From Bin80 sp965203305 (GTDB lineage: Bacteria; Bacteroidota; Rhodothermia; Rhodothermales; Bin80): a DNA stretch of 64,000 nt. The DNA lies in assembly GCA_965203305.1 (NCBI GenBank), contig OZ241874.1, forward strand, positions 1,054,001-1,118,000. The letters are read 5' to 3'. Of this stretch, positions 54,993 to 63,396 are shown in pieces (position 1 is the first letter of the stretch; each line of letters opens with the position of its first letter). Below the pieces are notes generated by a model, which worked only from the letters and a program-made list of their open reading frames with translations, did no database searches and was not told where the DNA came from. The translations under genes were made by a program, and so were the position numbers.

Positions 54993-55997
54993 ATGTCAAA
55001 AAACGAACACCTGCATGTTGCAAAGAGGGTTGCGAAGGATGAATTTTATACGAGGCTTGTTGACATTGAGCGAGAGTTGAGGCACTATACAGAAAAAATT
55101 GGGGGGGGGGGGGGTAAAACGATCTACTGCAACTGCGATGACCCACGGGTAAGCAATTTTTTCAAATACTTTTCCCTCCAGTTTGAGCGTCTGGAGTTGA
55201 AAAAGTTGATTGCCACCTGCTACAAGAATCAGCAGCCGGATATGTTTTCACGGCACGAGGAGGAGCAGGCAATCTGGCTGGAGTATACAGGGGATAAGGA
55301 TGGGAACAGGATGCCGGATCCCCATGAGACTGAAGTGCACCACTTGCAGGGGGATGGAGATTTTCGGAGTCAGGAATGCATTGAGCTACTGAAGGAAGCT
55401 GACATTGTGGTCTCCAATCCTCCGTTTTCATTATTTCGGGAGTATGTTGCCCAGTTGATAGAGTATGACAAGCAGTTTCTGATTATCGGTCCAAAAAACG
55501 CAATCACATACAAAGAGATCTTTCCGCTCATCAGGGCAAATAAAATCTGGCTGGGAGTTGGCAGTGTAAGGGAGTTTGAGGTTACAGACGAAAACAACGG
55601 AAAAGCATATTTTTGCCGGGAGCGGGGGAAGTGGTTTCAGAAGTTTGGCAATGTTGGGTGGTATACCAACCTGGAGCACAGCAGGCGCAACGAGGAGTTG
55701 ATTTTGTACAAGAAGTATTCCCCTGAGGAGTATCCGAAATATGATAATTACGATGCCATCAATGTAGATCGTGTTAACGATATTCCTGTGGATTGGGACG
55801 GGGTGATGGGGGTGCCGATTAGCTTTCTGGACAAGTACAATCCAGAGCAGTTTGAGATATTGGGTTCCGATTACGATGTAAAAGTGGGCTTTTTGTCTCA
55901 AATTGTTAACCCGGAATGGAGAGGGAAAATTGACAGGGGGTATATTAGAGGGAGGAGGATGTACGCGCGAATCCTGATCAGAAACAGGAAGAATTGA
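54993..55997 (+). CDS. EcoRI-type adenine DNA methyltransferase 1, with poly-G tract
   Basis: 334 aa from the ATG at 54993. The protein matches M.EcoRI-type N6-adenine methyltransferases: AKDEFYTRLVDIERELRHY, TIYCNCDDPRVSNFFKYFS, ATCYKNQQPDMFS and the catalytic ADIVVSNPPFSLFREYV (NPPF motif). Residues 37-41 are five glycines encoded by fourteen consecutive G (55101-55114). The paralogue at 58309 has no such run. The ORF is open at this length, so the gene is currently on. The target-recognition part (about 190-225) and the last 50 residues differ from the paralogue, suggesting a different specificity. No EcoRI-like nuclease follows it. Confidence 0.85.
   Translation: MSKNEHLHVAKRVAKDEFYTRLVDIERELRHYTEKIGGGGGKTIYCNCDDPRVSNFFKYFSLQFERLELKKLIATCYKNQQPDMFSRHEEEQAIWLEYTGDKDGNRMPDPHETEVHHLQGDGDFRSQECIELLKEADIVVSNPPFSLFREYVAQLIEYDKQFLIIGPKNAITYKEIFPLIRANKIWLGVGSVREFEVTDENNGKAYFCRERGKWFQKFGNVGWYTNLEHSRRNEELILYKKYSPEEYPKYDNYDAINVDRVNDIPVDWDGVMGVPISFLDKYNPEQFEILGSDYDVKVGFLSQIVNPEWRGKIDRGYIRGRRMYARILIRNRKN
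55101..55114 (+). repeat. Poly-G tract (14 G) inside the methyltransferase gene
   Basis: Fourteen G in codons 37-41 of the EcoRI-type methyltransferase. Loss or gain of one G would terminate the protein early. Tracts of this length are known slippage sites in phase-variable genes. Confidence 0.85.
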
Positions 55998-56105
55998 ATG
56001 TAGGGAGATCCCGATACAGAACCTGTCAGATCAGGTATTTTCACGGTCCCAAAGGATTACAGCGTATTTCGGGGTTGTATGACTTCTTTCGCGAGGAACC
56101 CCTCT

Positions 56106-56753
56106 CTAGCTGATCATTTCTATCCAGTCGTTGCTAAAGCCAACATCACGCAAGACAACATCCAGCCGAGCTACATCAGGATGCTTCAATATCCTGAATT
56201 TAGTCACATTCTGGGGAACGGATTCTATGATCGTGAACTGACTTCCGTGCGGTTGCCATGTGAAGGCATGAACCCCGCTGAAAAATGCTTCTAAATTCTG
56301 GTTTTTGTTGAGTTCCCATGTGTAATCTTCCGGGGCGATTGGAATGATGGAGCGTTCGAAGAATGCAAACTCAAGTGATTTCATATTGCGTACTAACACG
56401 CAGATTCTAATGTCACTACACTCTTTTCGGGCCTCTGAAAGTCGATCATTATAAACGGCAAGTACTGCTTGACCCGTGTCCTGAATATTCTTGAATGGAT
56501 CACTGATCCCACTTGAGAACACAGGACTGTTTCTTCCAGCAATCAGACGAACCTTTTTGACTTTGAATGGATTGGCGAGCTTCACCGTTTTCAGTGACCA
56601 GCAGCAACTATTCCATGAAACATCGGCCAACCCTGATGGACGCATCCTATTAATGCCACCAATAGATTGTGAAAATATTCTGGACCAGTCTTCGCCTCGT
56701 AGATCAGCATGTCCTCCGGCCAACTGGTAGACGATCCTTCGGGAGATTTTCAT
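56106..56753 (-). CDS. Putative restriction endonuclease partner of the C5-methyltransferase
   Basis: 215 aa from the ATG at 56753. An in-frame ATG at 56828 would overlap the methyltransferase gene by 125 nt instead of 50. No family is certain, but GLADVSWNSCCWSLKTVKL has the spacing of a PD-(D/E)xK site (acidic residue, then about ten residues, then xxK), and the following strand-rich part (ICVLVRNMKSLEFAFFE) fits a nuclease core. An overlapping gene behind a C5-cytosine methyltransferase is the usual place for the type II nuclease. I do not know its recognition sequence. The frame is intact. Confidence 0.6.
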   Translation of the reverse strand: MKISRRIVYQLAGGHADLRGEDWSRIFSQSIGGINRMRPSGLADVSWNSCCWSLKTVKLANPFKVKKVRLIAGRNSPVFSSGISDPFKNIQDTGQAVLAVYNDRLSEARKECSDIRICVLVRNMKSLEFAFFERSIIPIAPEDYTWELNKNQNLEAFFSGVHAFTWQPHGSQFTIIESVPQNVTKFRILKHPDVARLDVVLRDVGFSNDWIEMIS

Positions 56754-57717
56754 AATCAAATCTGGAGGGGGCTGATTCAGTGGGTACGGTACTCGTTTCT
56801 GGAACTCTCCGTGTGATCTTGTCTGCATTTAATATCTCTTGTATGACTGCCTGAACCATAGGGACCGGAACAGCATTTCCGGCTTGCTTTCGTATTTGTG
56901 CGTCGGTCCCGATGATATCAAAACTCTCTGGGAACCCCTGTAGTCGCAACATTTCTCTGGGTGTTAACCTCCGTTCACCGTTGACTAGCAGATAGTTGTG
57001 TGATGCACCCGCACGGAGTGCGCACGAGTAAGGGTGGCTACTGATATTGCCTCCTTTGTTTTCGTGCCAGATTGAAGGTGTAAATTTTGGGGTGTGCGCC
57101 TTCTTCCGCTTGTTACGGATATAGCCGCTTGCCCGAAATTTAGGATCCGGCATATCCTCAAGAATTTCAGATAGCTGCTTGTATTCCGCAATTCGCGAAG
57201 GCCATCTAAAGTATTTCATCGCCAAGCGGTCGAGGAATCCGACAATAATCGTGCGCTCACGTTTCTGCGGGAGTCCAAAATCCAGTGCATTCAAAATACG
57301 CCAGTCACATTCGTATCCAGACCCTCGCAATTCGGAGAGTAATATATTAATCGCTGAACCACCCCCGATGGTCGAGAACTGACGCACATTTTCCAGTACG
57401 AACGCTTTCGGAGATTTGTCTTTTAGTATTCGGATAATCTCGAAAACCAATGTACCTCTTGGGTCATCCATTCCCTTCCTGTCTCCGATAATACTGAATG
57501 GTTGACAAGGGAATCCGGCAAAAACCAGATCATGGTCAGGAATGCTTTGAGTAGTCACATCGTGGATATCTCCTGCGGGTACAATCCCGAAATTTCTTTC
57601 GTATTGTCTGCGTGATGCATCGTCAATATCACACGCAAACACGCATTGAAGCCTCAGATTGGTTGCTGCGTAATGAAACCCGCCTATCCCGCAAAACAAA
57701 TCCGCAAAGGTGTACAT
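56704..57717 (-). CDS. DNA cytosine-5 methyltransferase
   Basis: 337 aa. All the standard motifs are in order: FADLFCGIGGFHYAA (I), DLVFAGFPCQPFSIIG with the catalytic Cys (IV), PKAFVLENV (VI), GLPQKRERTIIVGF (VIII), a target-recognition region (about 190-260), and RQAGNAVPVPM-like RKQAGNAVPVPMVQAV (X). The last about 40 residues after motif X overlap the nuclease gene. It probably protects the host from the nuclease at 56106. Specificity cannot be read from sequence alone. Confidence 0.95.
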   Translation of the reverse strand: MYTFADLFCGIGGFHYAATNLRLQCVFACDIDDASRRQYERNFGIVPAGDIHDVTTQSIPDHDLVFAGFPCQPFSIIGDRKGMDDPRGTLVFEIIRILKDKSPKAFVLENVRQFSTIGGGSAINILLSELRGSGYECDWRILNALDFGLPQKRERTIIVGFLDRLAMKYFRWPSRIAEYKQLSEILEDMPDPKFRASGYIRNKRKKAHTPKFTPSIWHENKGGNISSHPYSCALRAGASHNYLLVNGERRLTPREMLRLQGFPESFDIIGTDAQIRKQAGNAVPVPMVQAVIQEILNADKITRRVPETSTVPTESAPSRFDYENLPKDRLPVGRRTC

Positions 57718-57925
57718 TTTAATCTGTGAAACAGAAACTATGTCAAAAGTTACTTTTTCTGTACCTGTGGGCTCCAGTGAGAGTTAGCCTCTGCACCACC
57801 CATCATCAAGAATGATACAGAAAATGAGGCAGGAATGCAAGATGTCAGTCGGGTTGGCTCTCATTATTCTTGATACATATCGCCAGAGAGTTACGGGGGT
57901 AAGGGTATTGAAATACAGTAGATAG

Positions 57926-58212
57926 TGTCCGTCCGAAAATTCATAGCAACCCCCAATAAGGGGGATTCCAGAGGCATTTTGCCCCACAGCGTCATGTATG
58001 GCGCGATTCAGATGCTCGTTGGCTATGAGAGATTCGGGGAAATCTTGCACGAAGATTGCGTGTTTATGGACGCTGTTCGGGGATTTCATGCTCCAATCCG
58101 CTAAGGGGCTTCCATCTTCGTCAAGAAAAATACCCAGAAATATCTCCAAAAACTCCTTATAAGCTCTCTAAACGGCATATAGTGGCGACATTCTAAATTT
58201 TCGGACAGACAC
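57926..58212. mobile_element. MITE (287 bp), second copy
   Basis: It has the same ends as the element at 18154 (GTGTC[C/T]GTCCGAAAATTCA at the left, its complement at the right) and very similar interior. TAGATA occurs directly on both sides (57920-57925 and 58213-58218), supporting a 6-bp target duplication. It lies between the C5-methyltransferase and the second EcoRI-type methyltransferase. Unlike the first copy it carries TAA and TAG codons in the frame that is open there. Confidence 0.85.
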
Positions 58213-58308
58213 TAGATAGATGTCTTGCTGCAACATAGGGCGCATAATCTTGGTTCGAAGAGCGGTACATTGAATGATCAAATTATCCAAGATCTGACTC
58301 AAATCTCA

Positions 58309-59283
58309 ATGTCAGAAAATAGAAACCTGCATGTAGCGAGGAGAGCTGCAAAGGATGAATTCTATACACAGCTCATTGATATTGAGAAGGAATTACGGCA
58401 CTACAAGGAGCATTTCCGGGGGAAGGTGATCTACTGCAACTGTGATGATCCACGGGTGAGCAACTTTTTCAAATACTTCTCCCTCAACTTTGAGCATCTG
58501 GGGCTGAAACGGCTGATCACCACCTGCTACAAGAATCAGCAGAGGGACCTGTTTTCGCGGCATGATGCCGAGCAGGCAATCTGGCTGGAGTACACAGGGG
58601 ACAAGGACGGAAACCGGATGCCGGATCCTCATGAAATTGAAGTTCACCGCTTGCAGGGAGATGGAGATTTTCGGAGTCAGGAATGCATTGAGTTACTGAA
58701 GGAAGCCGACATTGTGGTCACCAATCCTCCATTCTCCTTATTTCGGGAGTATGTGGCCCAGTTGATGGAGTATGGGAAGAAGTTTCTGATCATAGGCCAT
58801 CAAAATGCGATTACATACAAGGAGATTTTCCCTTTCATCAAGGCGAACAAGATATGGTTGGGTTATGGATTTCAGGGCGGAGCGGCGCATTTTATGAGCA
58901 GGTATGAAGACTATGCCACCGCCTCGGACAGAAAAGAAGGAATGATTCGTGTGTCAGGTGTTCATTGGTTTACCAATCTGGAGCATAGAAAGCGTAACGA
59001 GGAACTGATACTGTATAGGGAGTACTCTTCGGAGGAATATCCAAAGTACGATAACTACGATGCCATTGAGGTGAGTAAAACGAAGGATATCCCCATGGAT
59101 TGGGATGGAGCAATGGGGGTGCCAATCACCTTTCTGGACAAGTACAATCCAGAGCAGTTTGAGATTGTCGGAATGGATAGACCACTCATCACGCAATTAA
59201 CAGGCAAGCAGAGCAGATTCCGCGTAAATGGGAAAGAGAAGTTTGCAAGAATCGTTATTCAGAACAAGAAGGCGAAGAAATGA
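58309..59283 (+). CDS. EcoRI-type adenine DNA methyltransferase 2
   Basis: 324 aa from the ATG at 58309 (a far-upstream ATG at 58225 adds 28 unconserved residues). It is closely related to the enzyme at 54993 over residues 1-190: AKDEFYTQLIDIEKELRHY, VIYCNCDDPRVSNFFKYFS and ADIVVTNPPFSLFREYV, but without the glycine run. The recognition region (GFQGGAAHFMSRYEDYATAS) and the C-terminal 40 residues are different. It overlaps the HNH nuclease gene by four bases, so the two are one operon and probably one restriction-modification unit. Confidence 0.88.
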   Translation: MSENRNLHVARRAAKDEFYTQLIDIEKELRHYKEHFRGKVIYCNCDDPRVSNFFKYFSLNFEHLGLKRLITTCYKNQQRDLFSRHDAEQAIWLEYTGDKDGNRMPDPHEIEVHRLQGDGDFRSQECIELLKEADIVVTNPPFSLFREYVAQLMEYGKKFLIIGHQNAITYKEIFPFIKANKIWLGYGFQGGAAHFMSRYEDYATASDRKEGMIRVSGVHWFTNLEHRKRNEELILYREYSSEEYPKYDNYDAIEVSKTKDIPMDWDGAMGVPITFLDKYNPEQFEIVGMDRPLITQLTGKQSRFRVNGKEKFARIVIQNKKAKK

Positions 59284-60362
59284 ACATAGAGCTCAAAGAA
59301 ATATCCGTTGGAGAGCTTGTGGAAGATTACAAAGATGACGGAGAGGGCGGGGTGACAGGGTATGGTGGGAAACTGGATATTCGACCTCCGTATCAACGGG
59401 AATTCGTCTATAAAGACAGACAGCGTGAGGAAGTGATTCACACCCTCGTGAGAGGATTTCCCTTGAATGTGATGTACTGGGCAGTTCGGGAAGATGGTGA
59501 TTACGAAATTATTGATGGACAGCAGCGCACAATATCCATCGCACAGTATGTAAGGGGAGATTTTTCCTTCAGAAACAGATACTTCCACAATTTGCAAGAA
59601 GATGAGAAAACTCCCATTCTTGACTATACCCTGATGGTATATCTCTGCACCGGAACGGACAGTGAGAAACTGGACTGGTTCAAAACAGTCAACATTGCCG
59701 GAGAAGAATTAACAGATCAGGAACTGCGCAATGCCGTGTATCATGGATCGTGGGTAACTGCTGCAAAGAAGCATTTCAGCCGAACGAAAGGGCCTGCGTA
59801 TGAGGCGGGCCGAGACTACCTTAAAGGTTCTGCGATTCGGCAAGATTATCTGGAAACCGTGATCAAGTGGGCCAGTAATGGTGAGATTGAAGACTATATG
59901 GCCCGTCACCAGCACGATGACAGTGCCGAAGCTCTCTGGAAGTATTTTCTTGATGTAATGGGGTGGGTCAAAGAGGTGTTTCCAAAAGTGCGGAAAGAAA
60001 TGAAAGGAGTGGATTGGGGTGGACTCCACAGGCTGTACGGAGACCAGTCATACGATCCCGGACACATAGAAGATGAAGTGAGTCGCCTGATGGCGGATGA
60101 TGATGTTACCAAGAAAGCGGGCATTTATTCTTATGTCCTTGGTGGTGATGAGAAGCACCTGAATATTCGCGGGTTCACAACATCCATGAAACGTTCAATC
60201 TTTGAGCAGCAGGGGGGAATATGTCCGATATGCAAAGAAGGGTTTGAACTGTCCAAAATGGAAGCTGATCATATCACTCCCTGGGTGGAGGGTGGCAAGA
60301 CGTACAAGGATAACTGCCAAGTACTGTGCAAGCCGTGTAATCGGAGAAAATCATCCAAATAG
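59280..60362 (+). CDS. DUF262-HNH endonuclease
   Basis: 360 aa. The N-terminal DUF262 (ParB-like) domain has IRPPYQREFVYKDRQREEVI, then YEIIDGQQRTISIAQYV with the DGQQR motif. The C-terminal HNH domain has GICPICKEGF, then MEADHITPWVEGGKTYKDN and CKPCNRRK: four cysteines as zinc ligands, and the catalytic His and Asn of HNH. The combination resembles GmrSD-type enzymes in architecture but is much shorter, and here it follows a sequence-specific adenine methyltransferase (4-nt overlap). I infer that it is the nuclease of a modification-dependent or type II-like unit. Confidence 0.85.
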   Translation: MNIELKEISVGELVEDYKDDGEGGVTGYGGKLDIRPPYQREFVYKDRQREEVIHTLVRGFPLNVMYWAVREDGDYEIIDGQQRTISIAQYVRGDFSFRNRYFHNLQEDEKTPILDYTLMVYLCTGTDSEKLDWFKTVNIAGEELTDQELRNAVYHGSWVTAAKKHFSRTKGPAYEAGRDYLKGSAIRQDYLETVIKWASNGEIEDYMARHQHDDSAEALWKYFLDVMGWVKEVFPKVRKEMKGVDWGGLHRLYGDQSYDPGHIEDEVSRLMADDDVTKKAGIYSYVLGGDEKHLNIRGFTTSMKRSIFEQQGGICPICKEGFELSKMEADHITPWVEGGKTYKDNCQVLCKPCNRRKSSK

Positions 60363-60425
60363 TCGCATGCCTCGGAGGATAACCAGTAGAATGCGAACGA
60401 AGATCAGCCCGGTCAAATGGAACCA

Positions 60426-60443
60426 GGGCTAGCAGCCTTTTTT
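60426..60443 (+). terminator. Weak terminator-like hairpin and T-run
   Basis: GGGCT, loop AGC, AGCCT then TTTTTT. The stem is only four to five pairs. It lies 64 nt after the HNH gene on the plus strand and inside the 3' end of the convergent hydrolase gene. Confidence 0.3.
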
Positions 60444-62042
60444 GAAAACTACCTGCCAATTACGCGGACTGCTTGTCTCAAAGCGTGTCACCGTTTTTGC
60501 ATCGGAACTCGCATAAAAGCGGATCACAGGCATATACCAGAGGTTACTTGTAAAGACACTCGGAGTAGCCTTTCTTAAGGCGATTTTTTTGCCTCTTGGC
60601 CCTGTTGCTGTTATCATATCATCCTGAACCTGGATGATGTATGATGTGTCAAGCTCCTCGCTCTTGTAGCAACCCTCGAATGAAGACATGTCTGTCTTTT
60701 TGAGTAAGGGCAGACGCACGGCTGTACGGACACCAGAAGATGCCTTTGTAACCTGCTGCCCATGGGAGTTCCGGGTGAAGGTCAGGGTTATACCGAGAGC
60801 TGGAATTCCAAGAGAATCTGTGCCCAGTAGCTGGACAGGTATGCTCTCGGCAGGAGGAAGCTGCGCAAAAAGAGTATTTTCTTCTGCAGTCAGATGTATA
60901 AGGTGTGACCCACCAAAATCATAGATTCCTTCGTAATCACCGGGCAGAAATGCCTCTCTTAAAGCAGGAAAAAAAGGTTCGGGTAACGGGTCCATGAACG
61001 CTTCCAGATAGTACTCCGCAATACGTTCCGCCATGACCGAGGCGTTCAGGGATGCATCATTACCAAGTACAATCACAGCAAACCGGTGGTCAGGGATGCG
61101 CAAAATAGCCGACCGAAATCCAGCCCATTCCCCTGAGTGGGTAACCGTATCCAGTCCCCGGTAGGTTCCGTGGATCAACCCGAAACCGTAGGGGATTGCC
61201 ATACTGTCGCCAAGTTGCCCTTGTCTGCCCATCAGGGAATGTACGGCAACCGAACCCAAAATCCGGTCATCAAGATTTTGCACCCATTTCAGCAGATCCC
61301 CGGTTGTGGTATGCAAGGAACTGGATCCGACAGCCATCAGGCTATTGCCGATGCGCCGCAGGTTACCAGACTGCATGGCATAACTTGTCACGCGTCCAGG
61401 CAAGATCTCCTCATGGTCATCCTGAAAATATGTTTGGGTCATTCCGAGTGGTACAAATATCTCGTCGTTCATAAAGGAACGGAAAGATTGCCCACTGATA
61501 CGCTCAATGAGCAAAGCTAGGAGGTTATAGCCTGTGTTTGAATAACTGTATTGTGTTCCGGGAGTGAAATTCAAAGTTTGCTGGCGTTTGACGAAGTGGA
61601 GAATTTCCTTCATGGAAATCACATCCTCCATGCTTCGTCCAGAAAGTGCAAGCATTCCCGGCCAGTCTCTCAGTCCACTGGTATGATAGATCAAATGCCG
61701 GACCGTGACCACATGTCCAAAATCTGGCAGTTCGGGCAAATAGGTCCTGATGTCTTCATCCAGAGAAACGCTTCCTTCATCAACCAGCATGGCGATGGCA
61801 AACGCACAGAATTGCTTGGATACCGACGCAACATCAAATACACTGGTGGATGAGATCGGGATTTCGTGTTCCAGGTTTGCCATCCCGTGCCCCTCATGAT
61901 GCAGGATTTCATCTTGGTGCAGTACAGCCACGGCCATTCCCGGCCCACGATTCGTATTCCACGGCTGAATGATACGGTCTACCTGTGCATGTACCGGGGC
62001 ATGCAATACCAGAATCAATCCAGAAAGCAGCTTGTACCTCAT
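60429..62042 (-). CDS. Serine hydrolase, class C beta-lactamase/PBP-like fold
   Basis: 537 aa with a signal peptide (residues 1-20, HAPVHAQ). The nucleophile motif SxxK is Ser73-Val-Ser-Lys76 in FDVASVSKQF. The YxN motif is YSYSNTGY, and the third motif, usually HxG, is THSGEWAG. The last about 120 residues form a C-terminal beta domain (DUF3471-like). The family includes peptidases, esterases and amidases; the substrate is not predictable. Its start overlaps the next gene's stop by 4 nt, and the two are paralogues, so a duplication within one operon is likely. Confidence 0.88.
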   Translation of the reverse strand: MRYKLLSGLILVLHAPVHAQVDRIIQPWNTNRGPGMAVAVLHQDEILHHEGHGMANLEHEIPISSTSVFDVASVSKQFCAFAIAMLVDEGSVSLDEDIRTYLPELPDFGHVVTVRHLIYHTSGLRDWPGMLALSGRSMEDVISMKEILHFVKRQQTLNFTPGTQYSYSNTGYNLLALLIERISGQSFRSFMNDEIFVPLGMTQTYFQDDHEEILPGRVTSYAMQSGNLRRIGNSLMAVGSSSLHTTTGDLLKWVQNLDDRILGSVAVHSLMGRQGQLGDSMAIPYGFGLIHGTYRGLDTVTHSGEWAGFRSAILRIPDHRFAVIVLGNDASLNASVMAERIAEYYLEAFMDPLPEPFFPALREAFLPGDYEGIYDFGGSHLIHLTAEENTLFAQLPPAESIPVQLLGTDSLGIPALGITLTFTRNSHGQQVTKASSGVRTAVRLPLLKKTDMSSFEGCYKSEELDTSYIIQVQDDMITATGPRGKKIALRKATPSVFTSNLWYMPVIRFYASSDAKTVTRFETSSPRNWQVVFKKGC

Positions 62043-63361
62043 TGATCCAACTTCTCAAACCAGACATCTTGGGAACGCCTGGAGCTGACACTGAATCCAG
62101 TCAAGCGAGAGCTCTCCCTCTTGAACTGCAGGGAACTCAGATACCATGTGTCACTGGCAAAAGAATCTTGAGCTTTACGGGATAGCGTCGCCAGCCGGCC
62201 TCGACTTGAATGCACACGCAGGGTATCGGACACAAGCGAAATATACACTGTGCTGCCAAGTTCACGACTGTGATAAGTCCCTTCGTATGCGTACAGGCTT
62301 GTTTCTTTAACGAACAGAGCGGCAACCTTATGTGCCATCTCGGACGGGTTGAACTCTTCCAGATTTCCAAGTACCACAATAGCAAGATCATGATCGGGAA
62401 AACGGCCTGCCCAAGCACGATATCCCCGGTGTGAACCGCTGTGTCCGATGGATTGAGTTCCCCGGAATCGCCCATATGTGAGCCCAAATGCGTAGTTCAG
62501 GGTGTCTCCGCTGGCGAGAACGCCTCGGGTATGTACCAGATCACGCGTTTCTGCTCCTCCGAGATCACCATTTTTCAGGGCAATCAGCCATTGGCCCAAA
62601 TCCAGAGCAGTTGTATAGAGTCCGCTTGCTCCCACGCTGGAATAGTTTACGCGCTGGGCCTTGTATCCCTCAGGTGTGGTGACATAACCGGATGCGACAT
62701 TTCGGGTAACCTGTCCCGGGATTCCGCGAAAGTAAGAATTCGCCATTCCGAGTGGGTGGAACAGGTTTTCGCGGGTCCAGTCACTGAATGACTGTCTGCT
62801 GACACGCTTAATGATTTCTGCCATCAGCGTATACCCGGAGTTACTGTACAGGTATTGGGTACCTGGATCAAAATTCAGAGTTCTTTGCTGATAAAGCAGA
62901 CGCAAAACGTCTGCCCTGGTAATCCTGTCATCCATCCGGTATCCCGCTAGTGCCAAGAGGTTGAACTCGTCGCGTAGCCCACTGGTATGATGCACCAGAT
63001 GTTGTATGGTAATGGGGGAGTTGAATCTGGTCAGTTCCGGTATATAATCTGTCACTGGATCCTGAAGAGAGATTTCACCACGAATTGCAAGAAGAGCAAT
63101 CCCGTAGGCAGTAAACTGCTTGGAGACACTTGCCGCCATAAAAACTGTACTGGCGGTAACCGGGATGTTATGCTCCAGATCGGCCATGCCATACCCCTTG
63201 GCAAGATAGATGCTGTCCCCGCGTATGATTGCAATAGCAGCACCTGGAGTGTCTGGCTGGTCTATGGAAGAAAAGAGGGAGTCCACGCTGTTTTCCAGTG
63301 ACTGCCCGGATGCAGTCCATGTGAGGGAGAGCAGGCATAAAATCAAAATGTTACGTAACAT
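62039..63361 (-). CDS. Serine hydrolase, class C beta-lactamase/PBP-like fold, paralogue
   Basis: 440 aa from the ATG at 63361; a start at 63409 adds 16 residues before the signal peptide (LRNILILCLLSLTWTASGQ). SxxK is in MAASVSKQFTAYG, YxN in YLYSNSGYTLM, and the third motif in IGHSGSHRGYRAW. The C-terminal domain is shorter than in the paralogue downstream. It is probably periplasmic or outer-surface. It is transcribed divergently from the PIG-L deacetylase gene, whose ATG is only 35 nt away, so a compact divergent promoter lies in between. Confidence 0.88.
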   Translation of the reverse strand: MLRNILILCLLSLTWTASGQSLENSVDSLFSSIDQPDTPGAAIAIIRGDSIYLAKGYGMADLEHNIPVTASTVFMAASVSKQFTAYGIALLAIRGEISLQDPVTDYIPELTRFNSPITIQHLVHHTSGLRDEFNLLALAGYRMDDRITRADVLRLLYQQRTLNFDPGTQYLYSNSGYTLMAEIIKRVSRQSFSDWTRENLFHPLGMANSYFRGIPGQVTRNVASGYVTTPEGYKAQRVNYSSVGASGLYTTALDLGQWLIALKNGDLGGAETRDLVHTRGVLASGDTLNYAFGLTYGRFRGTQSIGHSGSHRGYRAWAGRFPDHDLAIVVLGNLEEFNPSEMAHKVAALFVKETSLYAYEGTYHSRELGSTVYISLVSDTLRVHSSRGRLATLSRKAQDSFASDTWYLSSLQFKRESSRLTGFSVSSRRSQDVWFEKLDQ

Positions 63362-63396
63362 TAGGTATCGCAGAAACCATAAATTACTCAGTATCC

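Noticed and set aside
57784..58149. A minus-strand open frame of about 121 codons across the second MITE
   Set aside because: The same antisense frame occurs in the MITE inside the MotA-like gene. It is a by-product of the element and not a transposase or a gene.
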